Positions 50,886 to 59,415 of a stretch of DNA of 64,000 nucleotides are shown here, in pieces. The translations under genes were made by a program, and so were the position numbers. The notes under the pieces were generated by a model. The model was given only the letters and a program-made list of their open reading frames with translations, had not been told where the DNA came from and did not search any database. The first letter of the stretch is position 1; each line of letters begins with the position of its first letter. The DNA comes from JABSSA01 sp039975755. Its GTDB lineage: Bacteria > Pseudomonadota > Alphaproteobacteria > Rhodobacterales > Rhodobacteraceae. Where the stretch lies: positions 70,320-134,319 of the forward strand of contig JBDWGM010000062.1 in assembly GCA_039975755.1 (NCBI GenBank). Direction: 5' to 3'.

Positions 50886-51785
50886 CTAGGCATCCGCCTT
50901 GGCGCGCACTATGTCCATTTTTGGAAAACGCTGAACGAGTTCGGAAAAATCGGCGTCATATTTTTCGCGCATCGAAGCGACGGTCGCATCATCAAACGGC
51001 TGGAAAGGCGCATGACCATCTGCAACGGCATAATGTCTGTTGATCTTTTCGGTCAATTTCAACGCTTTTTTCTTGCCTATAGCGGGTGCCAATTCGCCCA
51101 AAAGGTCCAAGGTCTTTTGTGACAAAGACGGCCGTGTGGTGCCACGTTCGTATTTGTCAATCATCGCGTTAACATCGTCAATCCCGGTCATTTTGCGCAA
51201 GATCGTGGGCATGACTTGCCTGAAATCCTCGAACCGCCATAGTACGATGTCTTCTTCTGGCAGAACATTTGTGAATCTTGATAAAGTTTCTGTCCAGGAA
51301 CGATTTTCATAAATATGGGGTTTGTAATATTCCGAAAAAGGGAGGTAACCGCCGTTGCGCACTTCTTCGGAATACATCGACCGATAATAGGTTTCGAAAC
51401 TGCGGATCGAAAAAAACAGCCGAATTTTTGCGTTCGGAAACATAGTCTTCATCATCGCAATGCGTTTTTGACCAAAGCGGTAGATGCCGCCAGGACGCAT
51501 TAGATGGCTGGCCACGCCAACCATGTTTTCTTCCGACAGGATCCAGTTGCCCGTTGCGGGTTGGGCGGCCTGCACCTCGGCCACAACGTCTTCGGGAAAG
51601 GCATTGCCATCTTTTTTATCGCGCACCAATGAAAACAGCTTAGGCAGCCATTCTTTTCGAATGTCATCAGGTGTGGACAATGTGGTTCCAGATTTCGCCA
51701 ACACATCACGATTGGCATTCATGATCGCAGTCAGGTGCGTTGTCGCTGTCTTATGAGCCCCAAGATAGAGGTGTATCGTCTGCAA
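50886..51785 (-). CDS. Sulfotransferase-like protein
   Basis: A 299-residue protein starting IHLYLGAHKTATTHL, the 5'-phosphosulfate binding loop of PAPS-dependent sulfotransferases. IRLFFSIRSFETYYRSMYSEE near residue 130-150 fits the 3'-phosphate binding helix. The middle (WRFEDFRQV) is also typical. It probably sulfates a carbohydrate or lipid, but the acceptor is unknown. It lies between ychF (converging) and ureC, 88 bases away, in the position where urease accessory genes normally occur. Confidence 0.78.
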   Translation of the reverse strand: MQTIHLYLGAHKTATTHLTAIMNANRDVLAKSGTTLSTPDDIRKEWLPKLFSLVRDKKDGNAFPEDVVAEVQAAQPATGNWILSEENMVGVASHLMRPGGIYRFGQKRIAMMKTMFPNAKIRLFFSIRSFETYYRSMYSEEVRNGGYLPFSEYYKPHIYENRSWTETLSRFTNVLPEEDIVLWRFEDFRQVMPTILRKMTGIDDVNAMIDKYERGTTRPSLSQKTLDLLGELAPAIGKKKALKLTEKINRHYAVADGHAPFQPFDDATVASMREKYDADFSELVQRFPKMDIVRAKADA

Positions 51786-51873
51786 GATCCCAAATCCTTA
51801 TTCGGATGCCGGAACAACCTCCGGCTGAACGTGTCATAATCCGAACTTATACAGCAACACCAGAGGACTTGTT

Positions 51874-53634
51874 CTAGTAAAGGAAATACCTTTGCGCCAT
51901 CGGCAGTTTTTCGGCAGGCTCACAGGTCAAAAGCTCGCCATTTGCGCGCACCTCGTAAGTTTCGGGGTGTACTTCAATGTCAGGCGTGGCGTCGTTCAGT
52001 TTTAAATCACGTTTGCCAATGTCACGCGTATTGTTCACAGGAACTGTATCTTTGGCCAAACCCAATGTGCCCCCGATCCCGTCTGCATGGGCTGCAGCGC
52101 TGACAAATGTGACGGCGGATCTCTCAACCGATCGTCCAAACGCGCCAAACATTGGCCGGGAATAGACCGGTTGCGGTGTCGGGATCGAGGCGTTTGGATC
52201 ACCCATTTGCGCGCACGCAATCGTGCCCCCAAGTAAGACCATTTCAGGTTTCACTCCAAAAAAGGCAGTATTCCAAAGAACAAGGTCCGCACGTTTTCCA
52301 ACTTCGATTGACCCGATCTCATGGGCGATCCCATGTGCAATGGCCGGGTTGATTGTATATTTCGCGATATAGCGACGGACGCGCATATTGTCGTTGTCGC
52401 CAGTTTCTTCTGGCAACGCGCCGCGCTGCTTTTTCATTTTGTCTGCCGTTTGCCATGTGCGAATGAGAACTTCACCCACACGCCCCATCGCCTGACTGTC
52501 AGACGCGATGATCGAAAACGCGCCCATGTCGTGCAAAATGTCTTCGGCCGCGATGGTTTCGCGCCGGATGCGGCTTTCTGCAAACGCGACGTCTTCGGGG
52601 ATGGATTTGTCCAGATGGTGGCACACCATCAGCATGTCCAGATGCTCTTCCAACGTGTTCACGGTGAAGGGGCGCGTTGGATTGGTTGAGGACGGCAAAA
52701 CGTGATCTTCACCGCAGATTTTGATAATGTCCGGCGCGTGGCCGCCCCCAGCACCTTCGGTGTGGAAGGCGTGAATGGTGCGCCCTTTCATAGCCGCAAC
52801 GGTATTTTCGACAAATCCGGATTCGTTCAATGTGTCGGTGTGGATCATCACCTGAACGTCCATGGCGTCCGCCACTGACAAACAGCAATCAATGGCGCCA
52901 GGCGTCGTGCCCCAATCTTCGTGCAGCTTCAGGCTGCATGCGCCGCCTTTGACTTGTTCTTCCAATGCGGCGGGCAGGGATGCGTTGCCCTTTCCTGCAA
53001 AGGCAAGGTTCATCGGAAACGCGTCGGCCGATTGCAACATGCGACCAATATGCCAAGGTCCGGGCGTACATGTTGTCGCCAGCGTTCCGTGGGCCGGGCC
53101 GGTGCCACCGCCCAGCATCGTCGTCAGGCCAGAATGCAGCGCGTCCTCGATCTGTTGTGGGCAGATAAAGTGAATGTGGCTGTCAAATCCACCTGCCGTC
53201 AGGATGCGACCCTCGCCAGCGATCACTTCGGTTCCGGGGCCAACGATGATATCGACGCCGGGTTGTGTGTCTGGATTGCCCGCTTTGCCGATGGCCGCAA
53301 TGCGCCCGTCTTTCAATCCGACATCCGCCTTATAGATCCCTGTCCAATCAACGATCAGTGCATTGGTGATGACAGTGTCAACTGCGCCCTCAGCACGCGT
53401 TGTCTGCGCTTGGCCCATACCATCGCGGATCACCTTGCCGCCGCCAAATTTGACTTCTTCCCCGTACAGTGCGGCATTTGACCCACTGCCTTGCGTCACC
53501 GCCGAGCCTGCATGTTCCGCAATCAAATCGCGCTCGACTTCGATGATCAGATCAGTGTCTGCCAATCGCAGTTTGTCGCCCGTTGTGGGGCCAAACATAG
53601 CGGCAAAGTCGCGGCGGGAGATTTGTGTGGGCAT
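51874..53634 (-). CDS. ureC: Urease alpha subunit (catalytic)
   Basis: A 586-residue nickel amidohydrolase that splits urea to ammonia and carbamate. The nickel ligands HIHF (about 155), the carbamylated lysine in KLHEDWG (about 235), and the catalytic His in VCHHLD (about 338) are intact. Normal UreC has 567-572 residues; the extra 17 lie near residues 36-58, where LIAEHAGSAVTQGSGSNAALYGEEVKF replaces a short TTYGEEVKF-like turn. Chaperones ureE, ureF and ureG are absent downstream. Confidence 0.95.
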   Translation of the reverse strand: MPTQISRRDFAAMFGPTTGDKLRLADTDLIIEVERDLIAEHAGSAVTQGSGSNAALYGEEVKFGGGKVIRDGMGQAQTTRAEGAVDTVITNALIVDWTGIYKADVGLKDGRIAAIGKAGNPDTQPGVDIIVGPGTEVIAGEGRILTAGGFDSHIHFICPQQIEDALHSGLTTMLGGGTGPAHGTLATTCTPGPWHIGRMLQSADAFPMNLAFAGKGNASLPAALEEQVKGGACSLKLHEDWGTTPGAIDCCLSVADAMDVQVMIHTDTLNESGFVENTVAAMKGRTIHAFHTEGAGGGHAPDIIKICGEDHVLPSSTNPTRPFTVNTLEEHLDMLMVCHHLDKSIPEDVAFAESRIRRETIAAEDILHDMGAFSIIASDSQAMGRVGEVLIRTWQTADKMKKQRGALPEETGDNDNMRVRRYIAKYTINPAIAHGIAHEIGSIEVGKRADLVLWNTAFFGVKPEMVLLGGTIACAQMGDPNASIPTPQPVYSRPMFGAFGRSVERSAVTFVSAAAHADGIGGTLGLAKDTVPVNNTRDIGKRDLKLNDATPDIEVHPETYEVRANGELLTCEPAEKLPMAQRYFLY

Positions 53635-53781
53635 GGGTTTTCTCGCTTTGGAAGTAGATCATTCGTTTATTCGGCGCGGCAGTCATTCGGTCGAGGTCAA
53701 GGTCCACCCAAGCAATGGGCTTTGTTGAAGGTGAAAGAGGGGCTCGACAGTTTGTTCCGGGCTTTCTGTGTGGTGTTCATC

Positions 53782-54177
53782 TCAGCGGCGCATCAATTCT
53801 TGCAAATCGAAGGTGCGTGTCTGGGTGAGGCGCGTGAGGCAAGAATACCAGATCAATGGCTGTATGCTGCCGCCCGCGTATGGGGCGATTTCGGCTGTGC
53901 AGGATGCGTCGCGAAAGGGGATCCATTTGCGTTGTGCATCCAGCAGAACAGCGCCTTGTCCGATACTGTCCATAAATCCTTTGGCCTGCGGCCAAACTGC
54001 ATTCAATTGTGCGTCGGCTTGCTGAAATTCGGCAGCTGCGCATTCGTTCAATTCAAGCTGTGTGTTACCGGGGCAAGCGGCACTTGCGGTGATGCCGGAA
54101 CAAACAAACATCGCGGCCGCAAGGTACGCTATTTTTCGTTGGCGTAATAAACCGCGTCTTTTGGAAAAAGGTGTCAT
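53782..54177 (-). CDS. LprI-like secreted protein (DUF1311)
   Basis: A 131-residue protein with a signal peptide (about 10-34, ending ASA). The mature part has the LprI pattern: CPGNTQLELNECAAAEFQQADAQLN, a long helix, LLDAQRKWIPFRDASCTAE and IWYSCLTRLTQTRTFDL with four cysteines. LprI is a lysozyme inhibitor in Mycobacterium, but bacterial relatives vary. It overlaps the AhpD-like gene by four bases and ends 147 bases before ureC. Confidence 0.85.
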   Translation of the reverse strand: MTPFSKRRGLLRQRKIAYLAAAMFVCSGITASAACPGNTQLELNECAAAEFQQADAQLNAVWPQAKGFMDSIGQGAVLLDAQRKWIPFRDASCTAEIAPYAGGSIQPLIWYSCLTRLTQTRTFDLQELMRR

Positions 54178-54569
54178 GCTTTGAAAACCTCGTCCACTTC
54201 GACTTGCATGGCTGTCACAAGACCGTTGGTTTGCATGGCCATGCCAATGACACTGAGCATTTCGCCGTATTGTGTGTCTGACATGCCTTTTGATTTTGCC
54301 GCAGCGGTGTGGGAATGGATGCAGTATTCACATCCATTTGCGACGGAAACGGCGACGTACAGCATTTCCTTGACCAGGGGATCAAGCTCACCCGGGCCCA
54401 TCACCGTTTTCAAACGATCCCATGTGGATTTCAGCAAATCCGGATCATTTGCCAAAGCACGCCAGAAATTGTTGATGAATTCGGTGCCGCGGGTTTGGCG
54501 GATGTCATCAAAGACAGCCAGCACCTCAGTGCTGGCGTCCTTGTCAGATATCAAAGGAACAGTGCCCAT
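54174..54569 (-). CDS. Carboxymuconolactone decarboxylase/AhpD-like protein
   Basis: A 131-residue helical protein with the CxxC redox pair and following His in NGCEYCIHSHTAAAK, typical of AhpD-like peroxidase-related proteins. It begins with an ATG that shares a base with the upstream cyclase stop (TGATG), so it is coupled. The true substrate is unknown; alkylhydroperoxide reduction or simple thiol exchange are the usual assignments. Start 54569 is preferred to an in-frame start eight codons upstream. Confidence 0.85.
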   Translation of the reverse strand: MGTVPLISDKDASTEVLAVFDDIRQTRGTEFINNFWRALANDPDLLKSTWDRLKTVMGPGELDPLVKEMLYVAVSVANGCEYCIHSHTAAAKSKGMSDTQYGEMLSVIGMAMQTNGLVTAMQVEVDEVFKA

Positions 54570-55390
54570 CAAACCATCGCAAAGATGCGGCAAGGCCCAC
54601 CGGTGCCACCGCGATGGGTGCCCGCACCCACGATCAAAGTCGCGCCGGATGCTGGCACCTGATCCAACCCTTTTAGGTTTTCAATGCCATAGCGGTTTGT
54701 TGGCAACCAACTGTAATGCGTTGCAAAGTCAGCAGATGGACCGTGATCCAAGGATAAGGTGTCCACGGCAATGGCAATAGCGCCAGTGTTTTCGATCAGC
54801 ATTTGCGCAGCTTCGACATGAAAGCCCGGGAAATGCATCTTTTCGTCAGCGCCGACATTGCGATATCCTTCACCGCCTGTTTTGCCTGCCCATCCCGAGT
54901 GCATCGCCACGCAAGCATTGTCAGGGATGTCACCATTTGCGGCAATCCACGCCTTTAGGTCATCAGGCGTCAATTGAGCATCCGCATCATCCTGAGCTTT
55001 TTCGGCAATATCCACGACACACAAAGGCACGATTAGATTTGCAACCGGGATTTCATCCACCGATTGGCCATCTGCCGAGAAATGCAATGGCGCGTCGATA
55101 TGCGTGCCCGTGTGTTCGTTGATCGAAAGTTGCATCAGATTGAAACCGTTGTCTTTAAAGTTGAACGGTTGCTCCATCGTGATGCCGGGTGCCCCAAAAT
55201 AGGTTGGGAAGGCTTCGTCGTACACATGCGTCATGTCCACGACGCTGCTATGACCATCGGCCAATGCTGGTGGCGCCGTGATAACGCCGCCGACAGTGGC
55301 GGCCGTCGCCGTTGCCGCACCAGCTTTGAAAAAATCACGCCGTGACAGCATTCGGTCTTTTACGCTTTCGATTACACACAGATCACACAT
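54569..55390 (-). CDS. Tat-exported cyclase/kynurenine formamidase-like hydrolase
   Basis: A 273-residue protein of the cyclase family (PF04199 type). The twin-arginine signal SRRDFFKAG starts near residue 16 after a conserved cysteine-containing leader (MCDLCVIESV), and the signal ends ALA near 45. The metal-binding motif HTGTHIDAPLHF near residue 93 is intact, and SLDHGPSADFATH near 213 follows. It should be a metal-dependent amidohydrolase in the periplasm; the substrate is unknown. It begins 24 bases after ureB and is coupled to the AhpD-like gene. Confidence 0.87.
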   Translation of the reverse strand: MCDLCVIESVKDRMLSRRDFFKAGAATATAATVGGVITAPPALADGHSSVVDMTHVYDEAFPTYFGAPGITMEQPFNFKDNGFNLMQLSINEHTGTHIDAPLHFSADGQSVDEIPVANLIVPLCVVDIAEKAQDDADAQLTPDDLKAWIAANGDIPDNACVAMHSGWAGKTGGEGYRNVGADEKMHFPGFHVEAAQMLIENTGAIAIAVDTLSLDHGPSADFATHYSWLPTNRYGIENLKGLDQVPASGATLIVGAGTHRGGTGGPCRIFAMV

Positions 55391-55414
55391 GTTTCACCTC
55401 CCATTAAGACAATT

Positions 55415-55720
55415 TCACAGGTCTCCCATGACCTGCTGATTGAACCCAAAGACGCGCCGCGCCCCTGAGATCGGGATCAATTGCACATCGCGTGCTTGTC
55501 CCGGCTCAAAGCGTACGGCTGTACCCGATGCGATGTCTAGTCTCATGCCGCGTGCGGCGTCGCGGTCAAAGGTCAGTGCACTATTGGCCTCGCCAAAATG
55601 GTAATGGCTGCCGACCTGAATGGGGCGGTCGCCGGTATTGGCAACATGCAGCGTGATTGCGACTGCATTTGCGTTCAATGTGATGTTGCCATCTGCTGGG
55701 AAAAGTTCTCCGGGTATCAT
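55415..55720 (-). CDS. ureB: Urease beta subunit
   Basis: A 101-residue structural subunit, with IPGELFPADGNITLN at the start, VGSHYHFGEAN and ALTFDRDAARGMRLDI in the middle. It forms the trimer of trimers with UreA and UreC in the cytoplasm. In this genome the usual UreA-UreB-UreC order is broken by three unrelated genes before ureC. Confidence 0.96.
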   Translation of the reverse strand: MIPGELFPADGNITLNANAVAITLHVANTGDRPIQVGSHYHFGEANSALTFDRDAARGMRLDIASGTAVRFEPGQARDVQLIPISGARRVFGFNQQVMGDL

Positions 55721-55786
55721 GGTCTGAACTCCAGTCTTTTGAATGTGTGCAAGGTGCGGGAAAGGTTCTCTTGCTCGATTGCGCTG

Positions 55787-56089
55787 TTAACGGATCGGTT
55801 CGTGCACCGTGACCAGTTTTGTACCATCCGGAAACGTCGCTTCGACTTGAACATCATGGATCATTTCCGCGATGCCCTCCATGCATTGATCTCGTGTGAT
55901 GACCTGTGCACCGGCTTCCATCATTTCCGCGACAGTTCGGCCATCACGCGCGCCCTCAACGACTGCATCAGTGATCAGCGCTATAGCTTCGGGATAGTTC
56001 AATTTCACACCGCGCGCGAGGCGCTTGCGGGCGACTTCGGCAGCCACAGCCACCAGAAGTTTGTCTTTTTCTCGGGGGGTCAATTGCAT
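55787..56089 (-). CDS. ureA: Urease gamma subunit
   Basis: A 100-residue subunit with the family's MQLTPREKDKLLVAVAAEVA start, LNYPEAIALITD in part, and the MIHDVQVEATFPDGTKLVTVHEPI ending in part. Length is standard. It follows ureD by three bases. Confidence 0.97.
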   Translation of the reverse strand: MQLTPREKDKLLVAVAAEVARKRLARGVKLNYPEAIALITDAVVEGARDGRTVAEMMEAGAQVITRDQCMEGIAEMIHDVQVEATFPDGTKLVTVHEPIR

Positions 56090-56092
56090 CTT

Positions 56093-56923
56093 TTACAGTC
56101 TCCAACACGTGGGGAGTGAGTTTTGGGTGAGATAGTCTAGCACGGGCAACAAGCTCTTGCGCATGTTGTATCCATCTTTGGCCAGCATTCGAACACATAA
56201 CATGTTCGGAGCGCGAAGGCTCGCACCGGCAGATTGTGGAAGAAGCGCGCGCACTTTGTCCAGTGAGGTTTCAGCTTGGGGACTGATCCAAATCAGACTG
56301 GCCATCGCTGTCGCGCCACCACCAATTGCGGGGCGCGCCATTTGAGCGCTTAGGTCGCCGGACATGGACCAGCTGTCGATATAAACTGGCTGATCGTCTT
56401 GAAAGATCTCGATGCGGTCCCGTACCGAACCATCGATCTGCTTTTCGCCCATCGCTGCGCGTCCAAAAATCATGGGTTCAACAATCAAAGCGTCGGTCTG
56501 ATCGGTTAACTTAACGGTCAAGCATCGGTTCAGATTGCACCTGTCAAACAGAATGGTCTCTTGTGGCAACCAGCGCAAAGTGGCGTTTTCATCAGCGCAA
56601 AGCGTGGTGCGCACGGTGCCCGTCTCGTGTGGCCGTGCGCGGTAGGCTCGTTCTGCGGCTTGCGTTGTCACTGTCAGTTTTGCGTTTGGACGCACATGGG
56701 CCTGCGTTGAAAATTGATCCCCGCCGGTAATGCCTCCTGCAGTATTTACCAAAACACATGTCATATCTGGGGTGCGTGGAAAGACGGCTTTTAATGCGCC
56801 TGCCTGATACAACGTTTCAATGCCAGATGTGTTCCCTTTGGGCTTAACCGAAAGGCGGACACATCCGTTCGCCCTGTTCAAAGGCAAGGCGGGCGCATCA
56901 GAGATTTGGGCAGATACGTTCAT
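56093..56923 (-). CDS. ureD: Urease accessory protein UreD
   Basis: A 276-residue accessory protein that helps insert nickel into apo-urease, together with UreF and UreG. Recognisable are LVNTAGGITGGDQFSTQA, TTQAAERAYRA, LPQETILFDRCN near 130, and FGRAAMGEKQIDGSVRDR. It is the first gene of the minus-strand urease cluster; promoter sequences must lie in the 260 bases before it. Start 56923 (MNVSAQ) is preferred to a GTG nine bases upstream. Confidence 0.94.
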   Translation of the reverse strand: MNVSAQISDAPALPLNRANGCVRLSVKPKGNTSGIETLYQAGALKAVFPRTPDMTCVLVNTAGGITGGDQFSTQAHVRPNAKLTVTTQAAERAYRARPHETGTVRTTLCADENATLRWLPQETILFDRCNLNRCLTVKLTDQTDALIVEPMIFGRAAMGEKQIDGSVRDRIEIFQDDQPVYIDSWSMSGDLSAQMARPAIGGGATAMASLIWISPQAETSLDKVRALLPQSAGASLRAPNMLCVRMLAKDGYNMRKSLLPVLDYLTQNSLPTCWRL

Positions 56924-57140
56924 CGCGCGCACCTAACCATGAGCACTCAATGCTGCCAAGGTGTCCAGGCCGTTTGTGCTTGCAATCGTTAGGTTCTGCT
57001 TATTTTTTGGGCGAAGCGCGAAGCTGCCCATACGCAACGCAGTTTTCAATGACCTTCAGAATGCCTCAATGACAGGTGCGAATTTTGGTGTGAATCAAAG
57101 GTTTGTTTGTGCCGAAAAGGTTGAGCAAGAGCCTTGATGA

Positions 57141-57166
57141 AATAAAAAAACCGCCCAGTTGGGCGG
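57141..57166 (-). terminator. Terminator of the gene at 57193
   Basis: On the minus strand a six-base-pair CCGCCC/GGGCGG stem with a four-base loop is followed by a long T run (the complement of AATAAAAAAA at 57141-57150), about 25 bases after the stop. Confidence 0.85.
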
Positions 57167-57192
57167 CTTTCGAAAGCTAAAAAGCGTGATCC

Positions 57193-57429
57193 TTAGACAA
57201 AGATCGAACGCGCCATTTGGCCCCACGATTTCTGGACTGGCGCGTTTTCATGCGGAACCTGACGGCGCAGCCTGCGCATCAGACCTTTCAGGTCATTCAG
57301 CTGTAACCGTGCCGTGTTACCGCCTGCTCGTGATTGAATCGTCAGAATTTTCTCTTGAGTATGAAGAGCGGCCTCGATCAGATCGAGGTCGTGACGGGTC
57401 AAATCTACGGTTTGCACACTATCAATCAT
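57193..57429 (-). CDS. Small protein of unknown function
   Basis: A 78-residue soluble protein with DLTRHDLDLIEAALHTQEKILTIQ in part, NTARLQLNDLKGLMRRLRRQV in part. Mostly helical and rich in Leu and Arg. It has its own strong terminator, which supports a real gene. No family is recognised. It diverges from the LysE gene. Confidence 0.65.
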   Translation of the reverse strand: MIDSVQTVDLTRHDLDLIEAALHTQEKILTIQSRAGGNTARLQLNDLKGLMRRLRRQVPHENAPVQKSWGQMARSIFV

Positions 57430-57780
57430 GCGCCAAATCCTTCTTGTTCTTGCTCTAGTTTACGCAACTAAGAGTTTATACGCCAATCATGCCTGATCAG
57501 ATCAACGTGATAAAACTGACATGTTTCATTCTGATGCGAACTGTTGTCATTTTTGGTCAGTATGGCCCAAGCTGGGCTGCGAACCATTTGGTCTTTTTTT
57601 GGGCGGGCGCTTGATCAATTGCGTCTCCGCTCCACATCCAAATGGACCCGGCACACCATCTTTGCAAGAGGCTGGCCTTGCAATTTTTAACATACCGTTA
57701 TTCATTCAGCGCAACACGAACTAAAGACCCTAAGGTCTTTCAACAAAATACCTATTTCTCCTTTGAGAGTTAACCACACG
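57430..57780. other. Intergenic region before the LysE-type exporter gene
   Basis: A 351-base gap between the small gene at 57193 and the LysE-type gene. AAAGACC (57723-57729) and GGTCTTT (57734-57740) form a perfect seven-base-pair palindrome 40 bases before the LysE ATG, suitable as an operator or a leader hairpin. The 67-codon frame at 57521 has no similarity or ribosome-binding site. Confidence 0.4.
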
Positions 57781-58377
57781 ATGGTGTCGTTCTTTTCGGG
57801 CCTTGGCCTCAGCTTATCTTTGATTTTGGCCATCGGGGCTCAGAACGCTTTTGTGTTGCGCCAAGGGTTGCTTGAACGTCACGTGTTTTGGGTGTGTGTG
57901 ATCTGTGCGGTTTCTGACGCGGCTCTGATTTCTGCTGGGATCATGGGCATGGGACGCCTTGCACAGGCCGTGCCATGGTTCGAAAATGCGATGCGATGGG
58001 GCGGCGCTGCATTTTTACTGTGGTATGGCTGGCGAAATGCGCGATCCGCTTGGGCTGGCGGTTCCGCGCTTGAGGCTGCGGGCGAAACGGAACAAAGCCT
58101 TTGGGATGCATGCCTGACGGTGTTGGCGCTGACATGGCTGAACCCGCATGTTTATTTGGATACGCTGGTTCTTGTTGGCTCCATTTCCGCGCAATACCCT
58201 GATCGGATGTCTTTTGGAGTTGGCGCAGTTTTGGCGTCCTTCGTGTTTTTCTTTTCGCTTGGGTATGGTGCGCGGTTGTTACGCGGCTTTTTCGCCAACC
58301 CGCGCGCGTGGCAGATATTAGACGCTGTCATCGCACTGACAATGTGGGCTATTGCGGCCAAGCTACTTTATGGATGA
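57781..58377 (+). CDS. LysE/ArgO-type amino-acid exporter
   Basis: A 198-residue inner-membrane protein of the LysE family with six hydrophobic segments. FSGLGLSLSLILAIGAQNAFVLRQGL at the start and WLNPHVYLDTLVLVGSIS near 125 are the signature of the lysine/arginine exporter branch (the NPH motif). It should export basic amino acids. The ATG at 57781 is chosen; an upstream TTG at 57763 adds six residues. Confidence 0.9.
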   Translation: MVSFFSGLGLSLSLILAIGAQNAFVLRQGLLERHVFWVCVICAVSDAALISAGIMGMGRLAQAVPWFENAMRWGGAAFLLWYGWRNARSAWAGGSALEAAGETEQSLWDACLTVLALTWLNPHVYLDTLVLVGSISAQYPDRMSFGVGAVLASFVFFFSLGYGARLLRGFFANPRAWQILDAVIALTMWAIAAKLLYG

Positions 58378-58413
58378 TTTGCTTATGACGTCCCTTTGCC
58401 TGTTGAAAATCGT

Positions 58414-59316
58414 ATGACCCAAGCCACGCCCAACCCGATGCGAGGCATATTTTGGATGTTCATGACTGGCTTGTCGTTTGTCGCAGTCACGGCGTTGGTT
58501 AAATCCATGGGCCCTCGTATTCCACCTGCCGAAGCCGCTTTTCTACGGTATCTCTTGGGGCTGGTGTTTCTCTTGCCAATGATCCACGATTTACGCGAAG
58601 CGCATCTGACACCACGACAATGGCGTTTGTTTACCCTGCGTGGGCTGTGTCACGCTGTTGGCGTCATTTTATGGTTTTACGCGATGACCCGTATTCCAAT
58701 CGCCGAAGTCACGGCGATGAACTACCTTGCTCCGGTCTATGTCTCGGTTGGGGCTGCGTTGTTTCTGGGTGAACGGTTGGCTGCGCGCAGGATTGCGGCT
58801 GTCATCGTTGCTTTAATTGGTGCGGCTATCATCCTGCGCCCCGGATTTCGCGAAGTCAGTCAGGGCCACATCGCCATGGTTTTCGCAGCGATTGTGTTTG
58901 CCGGTTCCTATTTGACGACCAAAGTTCTGTCGGGCGAGGTTAAGCCCACTGTTGTGGTCGCCATGTTGTCCATCTTTGTGACAATCGCCTTGGCCCCTTT
59001 TGCACTTGCCGATTGGGTCGCGCCAAACTTGGATGAATTGGCAATTCTATTCGGCGTGGCAGTGTTCGCGACGGCGGGCCATTACACGATGACGTTGGCC
59101 TTTGCTGCAGCCCCGGTGACCGTCACGCAACCGGTTACGTTCTTGCAATTGGTCTGGGCGGTCTTGCTGGGTGTTTTCATGTTTGGCGAACCCATCGACG
59201 TCTGGGTCTTGCTTGGTGGGTTCGTCATATTGGCATCGGTGACGTTCATCACATGGCGCGAAGCGGTTTTGCGTCGCCAGCCGATCACTCCGCCGTCACC
59301 TGCGACCAAGCTGTGA
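58414..59316 (+). CDS. DMT-superfamily (EamA) transporter
   Basis: A 300-residue membrane protein with ten hydrophobic segments in two EamA repeats: AEAAFLRYLLGLVFLLPM and PIAEVTAMNYLAPVYVSVGAALFLGE in repeat one, AAPVTVTQPVTFLQLVWAVLLGVFMFGE in repeat two. The substrate is unknown; carnitine or betaine-like compounds cannot be excluded from the neighbourhood. It lies between the LysE-type gene and the betI operator. Confidence 0.9.
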   Translation: MTQATPNPMRGIFWMFMTGLSFVAVTALVKSMGPRIPPAEAAFLRYLLGLVFLLPMIHDLREAHLTPRQWRLFTLRGLCHAVGVILWFYAMTRIPIAEVTAMNYLAPVYVSVGAALFLGERLAARRIAAVIVALIGAAIILRPGFREVSQGHIAMVFAAIVFAGSYLTTKVLSGEVKPTVVVAMLSIFVTIALAPFALADWVAPNLDELAILFGVAVFATAGHYTMTLAFAAAPVTVTQPVTFLQLVWAVLLGVFMFGEPIDVWVLLGGFVILASVTFITWREAVLRRQPITPPSPATKL

Positions 59317-59324
59317 AATCTTTG

Positions 59325-59364
59325 TTGACTCGTCAGTCAATAACTTGATTGACTCACGAGTTAA
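59325..59364 (+). promoter_or_regulatory. Double palindromic BetI operator
   Basis: A perfect palindrome TTGACT-CGTC-AGTCAA (59325-59340) and a near-perfect copy TTGACT-CACG-AGTTAA (59349-59364) lie 24 bases apart, 50-90 bases before betI. BetI-type repressors bind such TTGA-rich inverted repeats and are released by choline. They therefore likely control betI-betC-GST-betB-betA. Confidence 0.7.
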
Positions 59365-59415
59365 CAAAAAGCTAATCCCACGGCAATTAATCGCAATGGG
59401 ACGCGGGAACGATCA

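Noticed and set aside
56924..57140. Possible sigma-54 promoter before ureD (TTGGCAG...TGCT)
   Set aside because: The spacing between the GG and GC elements is one base too long for the consensus.
57521..57724. 67-codon frame before the LysE-type gene
   Set aside because: No ribosome-binding site, no similarity; overlaps the AAAGACC palindrome region.
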